Counted from the first letter of the stretch, positions 9,413 to 18,782 are shown. The stretch is 33,488 nucleotides of DNA from Pseudomonadota bacterium (GCA_021786845.1 JAJYMO010000072.1:1-33488), one strand, 5' to 3'. Notes: generated by a model not told the origin, from the sequence alone. Numbers and translations are program-made.

Positions 9413-10062
9413 GGGGTGAGCCAGTCCAGATTTTGGCCCAATGTAGTCGCCAGACGCTGCCAGCGGGTATTGAGGGTGGCGTCGAGTTGATTGCTGTTGC
9501 TTTCTATCCGGCAACCCCCGGCCTCTATTTGCGTATCTTCAACAATGCTCCAGCCATGCTGCGCAAGTTCATCATGCAAATGTTCCCTGACTAAAGCCAC
9601 ATCGCCAGGATTAAGGCTGAGTTTGGTGTTGCGCTGCAATGCAGGCAGGTCGTGAATGGCCGCGGTGATCACCGGGAGGAGCAGTTCCGGATGTATCGGC
9701 AAGGCTGTTTTAAGCATTGCATGGGCGATGCCAGTGGCCAGAGTAAGCAAGTCCGCAGCAATTTGCTTGTCGGCTTGGGCAAGCTCCTCGTTGTATTGCG
9801 TAATGATCAGACTTAATTGTGCAATCAATTGCTGGGCGGCCACGCGACTTTCATTCAGTCCTGATTGGGTGCCTTCGTCATAACCCACTTGATAACCTTC
9901 AGTCAGTCCGGCCGTATAACCTTCCCGGCGCGCCTGCTCATGGATAACTTTGAGTTCCTCGGACGCAGCCAGATTTGCAACACTGGATTGTTGTTCCGGG
10001 TGATCTTCAAACGAAGCCATTTCCCACCTTTGGTAGGCGGTGAGTTGTTCTTTGGGGATCAT
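9409..10062 (-). CDS. fliH: flagellar assembly protein FliH
   Basis: FliH is the peripheral stalk and negative regulator of FliI. The 217-residue protein contains the FliH segment of glycine-spaced repeats, '[20 protein letters not shown]', which is a known GxxxG-rich helical region, and then a coiled coil and a V-type ATPase subunit E-like C-terminal domain ('VIHDLPALQ...' region onward). Its stop overlaps the fliI start. A downstream ATG at residue 14 is a possible alternative start. Confidence 0.94.
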   Translation of the reverse strand: MIPKEQLTAYQRWEMASFEDHPEQQSSVANLAASEELKVIHEQARREGYTAGLTEGYQVGYDEGTQSGLNESRVAAQQLIAQLSLIITQYNEELAQADKQIAADLLTLATGIAHAMLKTALPIHPELLLPVITAAIHDLPALQRNTKLSLNPGDVALVREHLHDELAQHGWSIVEDTQIEAGGCRIESNSNQLDATLNTRWQRLATTLGQNLDWLTP

Positions 10063-10083
10063 GAGGACATCCCGTGTGTGTCT

Positions 10084-11088
10084 TTAAAGAAAAGCATCAT
10101 CGCCTTTGCCGCCCAGGGAAATCTGGCCTTCGTCAGACAATCTGCGTACGATGAGCAGAATGGCTTTTTGCTGCGTATCCACTTCTGAAACACGCACAGG
10201 TCCTTTGGCTTCCAGATCTTCGCGGAGCATGTCTGCAGCGCGCTGGGACATGTTTTTGAGTATTTTTTCACGAAGGTCGGGCGCTGCCCCCTTGAGGGCG
10301 ATGATTAAGGAGTCCGATTGTACTTCGCGCAACAGTAATTGTATGCCGCGATCATCGATGTCTATCAGGTTTTCGAAACCAAACATCTCATCCATGATTT
10401 TTTGCGCCATGTCATTGTCATAATTCCTCAGTGCTTCCATGGCTGAGGTTTCTACCGTGCCATTTAAAAAATTCAGGATATCTGCTGCCGTGCGGGTGCC
10501 ACCCATGGGTTGTTTTTTGATATTATTTTCTGACCCCGACAAGAGTTTGGTCAGAACATCGTTTAATTCACGTAATGCTGCGGGTTGCACGCCGTCCAGC
10601 GTGGCGATACGCAGTAGCACGTCATTGCGCAGCCTTTCGGGAAAATTCGTCAATACCTCCGCCGCCTGATCCCGTTCCAGGTGGACAAGTATCGTAGCAA
10701 TAATCTGGGGGTGTTCATTCAAGACCAGCTCGGCAACCGATTGCGAGTCCATCCATTTTAAACTTTCAATGCCGCTGGCGTCGTTATCGCCCAGAATGCG
10801 GTTTAACAAGGATGCTGCTTTGTCATTGCCCAGTGCCTGGATGAGTACTGTTCGTATGTAATCATCTGAATCCAGACCTATGCCGGAATGTTGTGCGGTG
10901 ATCTTGTGAAAATCATTCAGTACGTCGGCAATTTCGTCATGTGCGATGGCAGACATGTTTGACATCGCCTCCCCCAGCTTGTGTACTTCGCGTGGGCCCA
11001 AATGTTTCATGACTTCGGCGGCCTCGTTCTGACCCAAAGCCAGCATGAGCACAGCAGCGCGATGAATGTTTTCGTTACTCATTGCCAT
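10084..11088 (-). CDS. fliG: flagellar motor switch protein FliG
   Basis: FliG links the MS-ring to the C-ring and contacts the stator for torque. The 334-residue product has the EHPQ motif at residues 125-128 and a C-terminal torque helix with alternating charges, 'DIDDRGIQLLLREVQSDSLI'. The frame begins MAMSNENIHRAAVLML; ATG 11082 is an alternative start. The start region lies within the last codons of fliF, so the genes are coupled. Confidence 0.97.
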   Translation of the reverse strand: MAMSNENIHRAAVLMLALGQNEAAEVMKHLGPREVHKLGEAMSNMSAIAHDEIADVLNDFHKITAQHSGIGLDSDDYIRTVLIQALGNDKAASLLNRILGDNDASGIESLKWMDSQSVAELVLNEHPQIIATILVHLERDQAAEVLTNFPERLRNDVLLRIATLDGVQPAALRELNDVLTKLLSGSENNIKKQPMGGTRTAADILNFLNGTVETSAMEALRNYDNDMAQKIMDEMFGFENLIDIDDRGIQLLLREVQSDSLIIALKGAAPDLREKILKNMSQRAADMLREDLEAKGPVRVSEVDTQQKAILLIVRRLSDEGQISLGGKGDDAFL

Positions 11089-12733
11089 TTACCCATGTCT
11101 TGATAACGTTTGCGACAACTTTGGGATTGTCTTTTGCAAGCTGCTTCACTTTTTCCAGATTGGTGTGATAGTTAGCGTCGCGATGCGAGAGATGTACTTT
11201 GCTCCCTTCGACTTCGCTGTCCGCATCGAATTCGGGTTCATTCTCTTCAGCGGAATGCACAGGAGGCGCCATCAGTTTATCAAACATCGGCCGCAAGAAT
11301 TTTTTATACACATAAAGTAAGGCGATGAATGCGAATAAATAGCGCCCGGCCTCTTTCGCCAGTTCAATATTGTCAGGTTGCTTCCACCAGGGAGTTTCTG
11401 CAATGACTTCCCTGGTCGTGGCAAACGGGCTGTTGACCACATTGAGTGTATCGCCGCGGCTTTGATCGTAGCCCATCGCTTCTTTGGCCAGGTCGCTGAT
11501 TTGGGTTTTTTGAAGCGCAGTAAGCGGCACTTTTTTTAATTTGCCATTTTTGTCTGTGCTGGTCTGGTAATTCACAACGACAGCCACAGACAAGCGTTTC
11601 AAGCCGCCCATCGGTTGCTGGACATAGCGTATGGTTTTATCTACCTCATAATTGGTGGTGGCATCTTTATGTACAATGGATGGGTTGTCCGGGGCAGGTG
11701 TTTTATTCCCGCTGGCGGATGGGGTGGCCGGTGTACCTGTGGCAGGGGCATTTATTGGGGCGGTGGCGGGCGCAGGCGGCTGATTCGACAGCGCGCCAGG
11801 TATACCGCTGGCGGTATTGTTGTCATTCAGCGTTTCGCTGGTTTGCTGGCTGCGAATGGCCGTGTCAGGAGCAGGATTGGGTTTGTATGTTTCTGCAGCC
11901 TGTTCACTGTGAGAAAAATCGATGTCGGCAGTGACTTCGGCATGGACATTGTTGGCGCCGACTATGGGTGTGATGATGGCTTCAATCCGTTCTGCGATCT
12001 CGTGTTGTACGGTTTGTATGTATTTGAGCTGCGTGGGGTCCAGGCCATCATTGCCCGATTTGCCGGTGTTGTCCGAGAGGAGGTTGCCATTTTGATCGAC
12101 AATGGTGACATTGTCGGCAGTGAGATCCGGTACGCTACTGGCCAATAAGTGGATGATGGCGTTGACTTGCGCGGGATCCAGCGCGCGCCCTGGCGCCAAA
12201 TCGATCAGAACGGATGCGGTCGGTTTTTGCTGTTCCCGAACAAAGACGGAGGATTTTGGTAAAGCCAGATGCACCCGGGCTGCCTGCACCGCACTGATTG
12301 CCTGTATGGTTTGCGCCAGCTCGCCTTCCAGCGCGCGCTGGAAGTTGACCTGTTCAAGAAATTGGGAAGTGCCGAGTTTTTGGTTTTCCATCAATTCAAA
12401 ACCGACATTGCCGCCTTTTGGCAAGTCCTGCGCTGCCAATTTGAGGCGAAGATCGTGTACTTGATCAGCCGGGACGAGAATAGCGCCTCCGCCTTCGGAA
12501 TATTTATAAGGCACATTCATTTGTTGCAGGACAGCAACAATGGCGCCACCGTCTTTGTCGCTAAAATTGGAAAATAACACGCGGTAATCCGGCTTTTGGC
12601 TCCACATCCATATCCCCGCCATGATGGCGACCACTGCCGCGATACCCAACATCAGGAACAATTTTCGGCCATTTGCCGACTGGGTAAATTCCGTTAATCG
12701 GGGTGTGGCGATGGGTCTGCTATCTGCCGCCAT
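11075..12733 (-). CDS. fliF: flagellar MS-ring protein FliF
   Basis: FliF builds the MS-ring in the inner membrane, the base of the motor. The 552-residue protein has a first membrane helix at about 26-44, periplasmic ring-building motifs including 'GFELMENQKLGTSQFLEQVN' and 'QAARVHLALPKSSVFVREQQ', a Pro/Ala/Thr-rich periplasmic stretch around 300-345, a second membrane helix near 455-472, and a cytoplasmic FliG-binding tail ending KTWVNGNE. It is the first gene of the minus-strand flagellar operon and is divergent from fliE. Confidence 0.97.
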   Translation of the reverse strand: MAADSRPIATPRLTEFTQSANGRKLFLMLGIAAVVAIMAGIWMWSQKPDYRVLFSNFSDKDGGAIVAVLQQMNVPYKYSEGGGAILVPADQVHDLRLKLAAQDLPKGGNVGFELMENQKLGTSQFLEQVNFQRALEGELAQTIQAISAVQAARVHLALPKSSVFVREQQKPTASVLIDLAPGRALDPAQVNAIIHLLASSVPDLTADNVTIVDQNGNLLSDNTGKSGNDGLDPTQLKYIQTVQHEIAERIEAIITPIVGANNVHAEVTADIDFSHSEQAAETYKPNPAPDTAIRSQQTSETLNDNNTASGIPGALSNQPPAPATAPINAPATGTPATPSASGNKTPAPDNPSIVHKDATTNYEVDKTIRYVQQPMGGLKRLSVAVVVNYQTSTDKNGKLKKVPLTALQKTQISDLAKEAMGYDQSRGDTLNVVNSPFATTREVIAETPWWKQPDNIELAKEAGRYLFAFIALLYVYKKFLRPMFDKLMAPPVHSAEENEPEFDADSEVEGSKVHLSHRDANYHTNLEKVKQLAKDNPKVVANVIKTWVNGNE

Positions 12734-12787
12734 GGTATTGCTGTCTCCTAATAACTTGTAATAACTTGTTTGTGATTAATTTTATAT

Positions 12788-12818
12788 GTGGCGCCATGTC
12801 GGCACATGTTTGCGCCAC
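12788..12818. promoter_or_regulatory. inverted repeat in the fliF/fliE divergent region
   Basis: GTGGCGC CATGT, a CGGC loop, ACATG, TTT, then GCGCCAC: 12 complementary bases per arm with a three-base bulge. It sits 55 bases upstream of the fliF start and 163 bases upstream of the fliE start, where an operator for both promoters could lie. Parts resemble a sigma-54 promoter, but the -24/-12 spacing is one base short, so I call it only a candidate regulator site. Confidence 0.45.
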
Positions 12819-12852
12819 ACTCGCCCAAGTGCATGCGAACCCACGCCAATTG

Positions 12853-12880
12853 TAAATTATCGGGGTTCAATCGCCGATGA
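12853..12880 (+). promoter_or_regulatory. possible FliA (sigma-28) type promoter upstream of fliE
   Basis: TAAA at 12853-12856 and GCCGATGA at 12873-12880 resemble the flagellar sigma-28 consensus (TAAA and GCCGATAA), with 16 bases between them instead of the usual 15 and one mismatch in the -10 box. It is 101 bases before the fliE start. Weak evidence. Confidence 0.3.
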
Positions 12881-12980
12881 AATGGGTGGAATAAAGGCGG
12901 ATTTATACCGTTAATCTCGGGTTGGTGTTGTGCTATTGTGCCTTAAAATGATCGCCAGTAGTATAGGGAAGGGAACTATC

Positions 12981-13319
12981 GTGATCACTGGTGGAATAGA
13001 TTCAAGCAAAATTGAAGCCATGTTGGCGCAATTAAAAGCGACTGCGGCAACTGCGCAGGGGTTGGATAATCCCATTCAGACTGCAACGGCACCGAAAGCC
13101 GGGTTCGCCGATGCACTTAAATCCTCACTTGATCATGTTAACCAGGTGCAACAACAAGCACAGCAGCTCGGCCAGAGCTTTGCCACAGGTAATGACAAAG
13201 TGAGCCTGTCCGACACGATGATCGCAATGCAAAAGGCGAATATCTCCCTTCAGGAAACAATACAGGTGCGCGACAGGCTGGTTGCTGCATACACATCAAT
13301 TATGAATATGCAAGTTTGA
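12981..13319 (+). CDS. fliE: flagellar hook-basal body protein FliE
   Basis: FliE connects the MS-ring to the proximal rod and is the first protein exported. I choose GTG 12981, preceded by GGGAAGGGA at good distance, giving 112 residues (VITGGIDSSKIEAMLAQLKA...), the usual FliE length; an upstream ATG at 12948 is possible. The C-terminal half has the family pattern 'LSDTMIAMQKANISLQETIQ' and 'RDRLVAAYTSIMNMQV'. It is alone on the plus strand and divergent from fliF, a common arrangement in betaproteobacteria. Confidence 0.95.
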   Translation: MITGGIDSSKIEAMLAQLKATAATAQGLDNPIQTATAPKAGFADALKSSLDHVNQVQQQAQQLGQSFATGNDKVSLSDTMIAMQKANISLQETIQVRDRLVAAYTSIMNMQV

Positions 13320-13439
13320 TTATTTGCCGGACTTGGCCTGGCTCCGGATCCGCTGGTGTGTCAGGTATTCCTGCGACAGCATCCAGTCATCTCCCCAGAT
13401 GCTTTTTATCACATCCTCATATTTATCCGAATGATCCAT
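13320..13439 (-). CDS. possible small protein, 39 residues
   Basis: I do not recognise this ORF. The minus strand reads ATG at 13439 to TAA at 13320, beginning MDHSDKYEDVIKSIWGDDW and ending RSQAKSGK. It is charged, with two Trp and a plausible amphipathic helix, and its stop abuts the fliE stop tail to tail. It lacks a clear Shine-Dalgarno sequence, and there is no other start in the frame before a stop at 13487. It could be a real small gene or chance; the remaining bases up to 13684 show no gene. Confidence 0.3.
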   Translation of the reverse strand: MDHSDKYEDVIKSIWGDDWMLSQEYLTHQRIRSQAKSGK

Positions 13440-13586
13440 TCTGGCACATTGATGTCGTGTGGGGGCGTGTGTCCATACCCTTATTTATGATGACTCTTCG
13501 GCCTGTGCGAAGCGCTGGTGGGCAACGCGTACATTGGTAAGCTGTCTGGCCCGGAAGGGGTGCTTTAGTCAAAAGCCGGAATAGCG

Positions 13587-13592
13587 TATACT
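13587..13592 (+). promoter_or_regulatory. possible -10 box for the hyf-like operon
   Basis: TATACT lies 93 bases before the first hyf-like gene, in a 245-base stretch without genes (13440-13684). The -35 side (TTTAGT or TTAGTC) is poor. It is the best promoter-like hexamer seen in that stretch. Confidence 0.28.
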
Positions 13593-13684
13593 TCCCGTTG
13601 CGAGAAGGTTCGGTTTTTGGCGTGTAGAACGGGTCCTGATATTGCAGGCTGGACAAGTAAACCAGGGGGTAAAATTAACGCAAG

Positions 13685-15709
13685 ATGGACGCAGCAAATA
13701 TTTTGCCGATAGATGTGGCTGGTGCGATCATTGCGCTTTTGGTCGGGCTGGGTCTGCTTGGGTTGGTATTGCAATGTTTGCCGTGGGTGATTTACAAAAT
13801 CATATTTCCACTGAGCGCGCTTGCTTCACTTGGACTGGCCCTGACCGGTTTATGGGCATTGGGTGCAATACCCAATATTGCGGTCTTGCCATTAGGCCTG
13901 CCCGATCTGCCGCTGCATCTTCGTCTTGACCCGCTCTCCGGTTTTTTTCTGATTTTGTTAGGCGGCGCATCGTTTGGTGTGTCGTTGTATGCCGCAGGGT
14001 ATTTCAAGACCATGGCGGGCAAGGTGTTGGGTTTGCTGTGCCTGGAATATCACATTTTTCTGGCGAGCATGGCCATGGTGTTGCTGGCAGACGATGCCTA
14101 TTTGTTCATGGTGGCTTGGGAAACCATGGCGTTGTCTTCTTATTTTCTGGTGACCACCGATCATAATATCCCCGATATTCGCAAAGCGGGATTTCTCTAT
14201 CTGTTGATGGCGCATGTGGGTGCCATCGCTATTTTGCTCAGTTTTGGGGTAATGCAAGGTGGGCATGCGCTCAGCGCTTACACTTTCGATGCGATGCGCG
14301 CATCCCACCCGACATCATTCTGGTCATCGGTCGCATTCTTGCTGGCGTTATTTGGCTTTGGTGCCAAAGCAGGTGTTGTACCCATGCATGTGTGGTTACC
14401 CGAGGCACACCCGGCAGCACCCTCGCCAGTCTCGGCGCTGATGAGCGGTGTGATGCTCAAAACGGCGATCTACGGCATCCTGCGCATGACCTTTGACCTG
14501 CTTCATACCCAGATTTGGTGGTGGGGCGTACTGACGCTGACCCTGGGCTTGTTGACGGCTGTGTTTGGCGTGATGTTTGCTGCCGTACAGGAGGACATGA
14601 AGCGACTGCTGGCCTATTCATCCATTGAAAACATCGGTCTGCTGCTGGTAGGTATCGGCTTAACAATCATCTTTCATGTTTATGGCAAGGACGCTCTGGC
14701 GGCTTTGTCGCTCACCGCAACGCTTTATCATAGTTTGAACCATGCCAGCTTCAAAAGCCTGTTGTTCGTCGGTACGGGTTCGATCCTGCATGCGACCGGC
14801 AAGCGCGATATGGGACGAATGGGTGGATTGATCCGCTCAATGCCGTGGGTCGCTGCGTTGATGCTGGTCGGTGTGCTGGCGATATCCGGATTGCCGCCGC
14901 TGAATGGCTTTGTCTCGGAATGGCTGCTGTTGCAGGCTTTCCTGCTTTCGCCCGGCTTGCCGAACAGCTATATCAATATGCTGGTGCCGGTCGCTGCAGC
15001 GGTGATCGCATTGGCCGCCGCATTGGCCGCTTACGTAATGGTGAAGTTCTATGGAGTCATTTTTCTTGGGCAGTCACGAGGAGAAACAGTGGAAGCTGCT
15101 CACGATGAACATGCACACGATGCCGGGTTTTGGGAACGTACAGGCATGGGTTGGCTGGCGTTGCTTTGCATATTGCTGGGTCTTGCACCGGTATTCGTGG
15201 TGCAACAGATTGATCATGTGACACAACGCTTGCTTGGCACTCACTTGGGTAATGCCGCTACGGGCTGGATGTTGCTGGCGCCAGTGGACACCGAGCGCGC
15301 CAGCTATAGCCCGGTCTATTTCCTGTTGGCCGTGCTGGGCGTCATGCTGGCGACGGCCTGGGTCGTGCATCATTATTATCACGGCAGGCTGCGTCGCGGC
15401 CCAGCATGGGACTGTGGCTTTCCCGCGCAGAATGCGCGGATGCAGGACACGGCCGAAGGGTTCGGCCAGCCGATTCGGCGCATCTTCGAGCCGTTCTTCA
15501 AGATTGAGAGCGAGGTGCCTACGCCATTTGATACACATCCGGAATACCATGGTCGCAGTGAAGACCGTCTGTGGTATCTGCTGTATCTGCCCATCAAGCG
15601 CCTTACCGAAAAACTGGCTTCCTGGGTTTCATTGTTGCAGCATGGGCACATTCATCTTTATCTGGCCTATACCTTTGTGACGCTCATCGTTTTGCTGGTG
15701 TTTGTATGA
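13685..15709 (+). CDS. hyfB: HyfB-like membrane subunit (NuoL/ND5 and Mrp-antiporter family)
   Basis: This is the large antiporter-like subunit of a hydrogenase-4-related complex; it probably moves protons or sodium across the inner membrane. The 674 residues form about 16 membrane helices. Residues known to matter in the family are present: Glu146 in 'FMVAWETMALSSYF', Lys228 in 'GFGAKAGVVPMHVWLPEAHP', Lys259 in 'SGVMLKTAIYG', and the conserved 'VQEDMKRLLAYSSIENIG' at 301-318. A His/Asp/Glu loop (AHDEHAHDAG) lies near 480. Its stop overlaps the next start as ATGA. Family membership is certain; the name is by similarity to E. coli HyfB. Confidence 0.92.
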   Translation: MDAANILPIDVAGAIIALLVGLGLLGLVLQCLPWVIYKIIFPLSALASLGLALTGLWALGAIPNIAVLPLGLPDLPLHLRLDPLSGFFLILLGGASFGVSLYAAGYFKTMAGKVLGLLCLEYHIFLASMAMVLLADDAYLFMVAWETMALSSYFLVTTDHNIPDIRKAGFLYLLMAHVGAIAILLSFGVMQGGHALSAYTFDAMRASHPTSFWSSVAFLLALFGFGAKAGVVPMHVWLPEAHPAAPSPVSALMSGVMLKTAIYGILRMTFDLLHTQIWWWGVLTLTLGLLTAVFGVMFAAVQEDMKRLLAYSSIENIGLLLVGIGLTIIFHVYGKDALAALSLTATLYHSLNHASFKSLLFVGTGSILHATGKRDMGRMGGLIRSMPWVAALMLVGVLAISGLPPLNGFVSEWLLLQAFLLSPGLPNSYINMLVPVAAAVIALAAALAAYVMVKFYGVIFLGQSRGETVEAAHDEHAHDAGFWERTGMGWLALLCILLGLAPVFVVQQIDHVTQRLLGTHLGNAATGWMLLAPVDTERASYSPVYFLLAVLGVMLATAWVVHHYYHGRLRRGPAWDCGFPAQNARMQDTAEGFGQPIRRIFEPFFKIESEVPTPFDTHPEYHGRSEDRLWYLLYLPIKRLTEKLASWVSLLQHGHIHLYLAYTFVTLIVLLVFV

Positions 15710-16668
15710 TCATTGACAAGGTACAAATTCCTGCGGTGGTTTTTCAGCTGACCCAGTTGTTGCTGGTGGTACTGGCCGCGCCTTTGCTGACTGGCTGGGT
15801 CAATCAGTGCCAGGCCTGGCTGCAGAACCGTTCCGGGGCGGGGGTGCTGCAGCCCTATCGCGTGCTGCACAAGCTTTTTTTAAAGGATGCGGTCATTGCA
15901 TACAACGCTTCCTGGCTGTTCCGGGTGACCCCTTACGTTGTGTTCGGTTGTATGTGGCTGGCGGCAACCATCATCCCGATCATTGCGGTGGATTTGCCCT
16001 TCTCGCGCGCTGCAGATGTGATCGCACTGGTCGGTGTGTTTGCGCTGGCACGCATGTTCAGCGCGCTGGCGGCAATGGACATCGGTACGGCATTCGGTAC
16101 CATGGGCGCACGGCGCGAAATGATGGTGTCCTTCCTTGCCGAACCGGCATTGTTGATGGTGTTGTTCACTGCTTCGATGCTCAGCCATTCTACCCAGCTG
16201 CCCTATATCGTGTCCGCTTTTTCCCGGCACCAGTTCATGTTGTATCCCAGCCTGGCTTTTGCTGCACTGGCGTTCCTGATTGTATTGCTGGCAGAGAACG
16301 CACGTATCCCGGTGGACAATCCGAATACCCACCTCGAATTGACCATGATCCACGAGGCGATGATTCTCGAGTATTCAGCTCGTCATCTGGCATTGATCGA
16401 ATGGGCCAGCAGCCTGAAATTGTTCGCCTATTTTTCCATCGGTATTGCGCTGTTCTTGCCGTATGGTATTGCCGAAGTGGGCCAGTGGTCCGCTTTGCCG
16501 CTGTCTATCCTGCTGTTGCTGTTCAAACTGGTGCTGGCAGGTGCCGGACTGGCCCTGTTTGAAGCGCTGTCGGCCAAGATGCGTATTTTTCGTGCACCGG
16601 AATTCCTCGGTACGGCCTTTCTGCTGGCGGTATTGGGATTGTTAATTCATTTCCTGTTGAGTGCTTGA
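15706..16668 (+). CDS. hyfC: HyfC-like membrane subunit (NuoH/HycD family)
   Basis: HyfC-like proteins correspond to NuoH of complex I and connect the hydrophilic module to the ion-pumping membrane arm. The 320-residue protein starts at ATG 15706 (MIIDKVQIPAVVFQLTQ), overlapping the hyfB-like stop. It has about eight membrane helices, and the cytoplasmic loops typical of the family are visible: 'GTMGARREMMVSFLAEPALL' and 'ENARIPVDNPNTHLELTMIH' followed by EAMILEYSARHLALIEWA. These charged loops line the quinone-site equivalent. Length is close to E. coli HyfC. Confidence 0.93.
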   Translation: MIIDKVQIPAVVFQLTQLLLVVLAAPLLTGWVNQCQAWLQNRSGAGVLQPYRVLHKLFLKDAVIAYNASWLFRVTPYVVFGCMWLAATIIPIIAVDLPFSRAADVIALVGVFALARMFSALAAMDIGTAFGTMGARREMMVSFLAEPALLMVLFTASMLSHSTQLPYIVSAFSRHQFMLYPSLAFAALAFLIVLLAENARIPVDNPNTHLELTMIHEAMILEYSARHLALIEWASSLKLFAYFSIGIALFLPYGIAEVGQWSALPLSILLLLFKLVLAGAGLALFEALSAKMRIFRAPEFLGTAFLLAVLGLLIHFLLSA

Positions 16669-16669
16669 G

Positions 16670-17332
16670 ATGCCGATGCCACTGACCTTGCAAATTGTTA
16701 ACCTGCTGGCCGCCTTGCTGCTATTGATTGTATTCGCCATGCTGGCCCAACGGCGTATCTTGTCGCTGATCAATCTCTTTGCCTTGCAGGGTGCCGTATT
16801 GGCACTCAGCACCTTTGTTGTGGCGTATTACACCGGACAGCACCATCTTTATTACTCCGCAGGACTGACTTTATTGCTCAAGGTGATGTTGTTGCCCTGG
16901 TTGTTACATCGTTTGATCCGCCAACTGGACGTGAAATGGGATGTGGAAACATTACTGAATATCCCGGTCAGCATGCTGGTTGGTATTGCGCTGGTGATCT
17001 TTTCTTTTAATCTGGCGGCACCCATTTCGCAAATGGCGCATGGATTGACGCGTGGATTGATTGGTATCGCGCTGGCCAGTGTGCTGTTATCTCTATTGAT
17101 GATGTTGACGCGACGCAAGGCTGTTTCACAGGTGGTGGCTTTCCTGTCACTTGAAAACAGTCTGTTCTTCGCCGCAGCCAGCGCCACGCAGGGTATGCCG
17201 TTGGTGGTTGAGTTCGGTATTGCGCTGGATGTGCTGGTCGCGACATTTATCTTCGGTATTTTCTTCTTCCAGATCCGCGAGACCTTCGATAGTCTGGATA
17301 TCTCACATATGGAGAAGCTCAAAGATGATTGA
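16670..17332 (+). CDS. hyfE: HyfE-like membrane subunit (NuoK-related)
   Basis: HyfE is a small membrane subunit with a NuoK-like part. The 220-residue protein starts at ATG 16670, right after the hyfC-like stop. It has about six hydrophobic helices; 'HLYYSAGLTLLLKVMLLPWL' and 'VVAFLSLENSLFFAAASATQ', with the buried Glu of the NuoK type (LSLEN), are characteristic. It overlaps the following gene by 8 bases. Confidence 0.9.
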   Translation: MPMPLTLQIVNLLAALLLLIVFAMLAQRRILSLINLFALQGAVLALSTFVVAYYTGQHHLYYSAGLTLLLKVMLLPWLLHRLIRQLDVKWDVETLLNIPVSMLVGIALVIFSFNLAAPISQMAHGLTRGLIGIALASVLLSLLMMLTRRKAVSQVVAFLSLENSLFFAAASATQGMPLVVEFGIALDVLVATFIFGIFFFQIRETFDSLDISHMEKLKDD

Positions 17333-18782
17333 TTCGCAACTCCTGGCATTGTTGCTTACGCCATTGCTGGGCGGCGTGTTGCTGGCGTTGCTGGGGTCGC
17401 GTGCATGGGCGGCTGAATTGAACTCGCTGATGAGCTTTTTCACCTTTCTCGCTGCCGTGGTGCTTACCATGCGGGTCATTGATGCGGGACCGCAAATCGC
17501 TTTCCATGAGCAGTTTTTCATTGATCCCTTCAATGTGTTCCTGGTGGCATTGACCGCTTTCGTGGCTTTCACTACCTCGTTGTTCTCGCGCCCCTACATG
17601 CGTATCGAGCAGCACCACGGCAAACTTTCGACAGCCATGCTGCATCTGTATTACAGTATGTATCAACTGTTCACCTTCACCATGCTGGTTGCTCTGACCA
17701 CCAATAACATGGGGATCATTTGGGTAGCGATGGAAGCGGCTACGCTGACTACAGTGTTACTGGTCAGCCTGTATCGCACTCCGGCCAGTCTCGAAGCGGC
17801 GTGGAAGTATTTTATTCTTTGCGGCGTGGGCATTGCGCTGGCCCTGTTTGGTACTATTTTACTGTATTTTGCCGCTCAGCATGTGCTGGGAGAAGGTGGT
17901 ACGGCACTGCTGTGGACGCATCTCAACCAGGTCAAGGGTCAGCTTGAACCTACCGTACTCAAATTGGCATTTGTTTTCCTGCTGGTCGGTTATGGCACCA
18001 AGATCGGCCTGGTGCCATTGCACAGTTGGTTGCCGGATGCCCACGCAGAAGGGCCTACCCCGGTTTCTGCCGTGTTATCCGGTTTGTTGCTGAATGTGGC
18101 TTTAACGGCAGTCATGCGCAGTAAAGTGTTGGTGGATGGTTCATTGGGTACGCATTTTGCGGGCAATTTGATGATGGGTTTCGGCCTGTTGTCAGTAGCG
18201 GTGGCATCGTTGTCCCTGTCGCGGCAGAAAGACATTAAACGTATGTTTGCCTATTCCTCTATTGAACATATGGGGCTGATTACCTTTGCATTTGGTATGG
18301 GCGGTCCAGTTGCCACGTTTGCGGCAATGCTGCATATGACCATGCACTCTTTGACTAAATCCGCGATCTTTTTTGCCGTCGGTCATGCCGTCCAGAAGTC
18401 GGGCACACAAGTGATGGAAAATATCAGGGGTATGATACAGATCAGTCCGACTGTGGGTTGGGGTTTGATGCTCGGTACCCTGGCGATTTTGGGTATGCCG
18501 CCGTTCGGTGTATTTGCCAGTGAGTTCCTGATTATCACCACGGCGATGCACACCTACCCGTGGGCCACACCCATTTTGCTGATCTCACTGGGTATTGCCT
18601 TTGCCGCCATCTTCGGCAAAATACAGCCTGTCGTGTTCGGCGAAACCACCGCCAAGTCCTTGCCACATTCACCTGCGCTGATTCCGGTTTTTATACATTT
18701 ATTATTGGTGTTGATGCTGGGTTTGTATATGCCGCCTTATCTGGCAAACTGGTATCACCAGGCGGCAGCGTTATTGGGTTAG
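17325..18782 (+). CDS. hyfF: HyfF-like membrane subunit (NuoN/NuoM antiporter-like family)
   Basis: This is the second antiporter-like subunit of the complex. The 485-residue product starts at ATG 17325 (MIDSQLLALLLTPLLGG), inside the end of the hyfE-like gene. It has about 14 helices. Key residues are Glu137 in 'IIWVAMEAATLTTVLL', Lys226 in 'GYGTKIGLVPLHSWLPDAHA', and Lys345 in 'HSLTKSAIFFAVGHA'. At the place where the HyfB-like protein has Lys259, this one has Asn ('SGLLLNVALTAVM'), as in other HyfF proteins I know. No HyfD-like third antiporter is present. Confidence 0.92.
   Translation: MIDSQLLALLLTPLLGGVLLALLGSRAWAAELNSLMSFFTFLAAVVLTMRVIDAGPQIAFHEQFFIDPFNVFLVALTAFVAFTTSLFSRPYMRIEQHHGKLSTAMLHLYYSMYQLFTFTMLVALTTNNMGIIWVAMEAATLTTVLLVSLYRTPASLEAAWKYFILCGVGIALALFGTILLYFAAQHVLGEGGTALLWTHLNQVKGQLEPTVLKLAFVFLLVGYGTKIGLVPLHSWLPDAHAEGPTPVSAVLSGLLLNVALTAVMRSKVLVDGSLGTHFAGNLMMGFGLLSVAVASLSLSRQKDIKRMFAYSSIEHMGLITFAFGMGGPVATFAAMLHMTMHSLTKSAIFFAVGHAVQKSGTQVMENIRGMIQISPTVGWGLMLGTLAILGMPPFGVFASEFLIITTAMHTYPWATPILLISLGIAFAAIFGKIQPVVFGETTAKSLPHSPALIPVFIHLLLVLMLGLYMPPYLANWYHQAAALLG

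Noticed and set aside
12798-12814. Sigma-54 promoter for fliE (CGGCAC...TTTGC)
   Set aside because: The distance between the GG and GC elements is one base short of the strict spacing, so it cannot be claimed.
13442-13456. TGGCAC as the -24 box of a sigma-54 promoter before the hyf-like operon
   Set aside because: The matching -12 element (TTGC) is missing at the required spacing.
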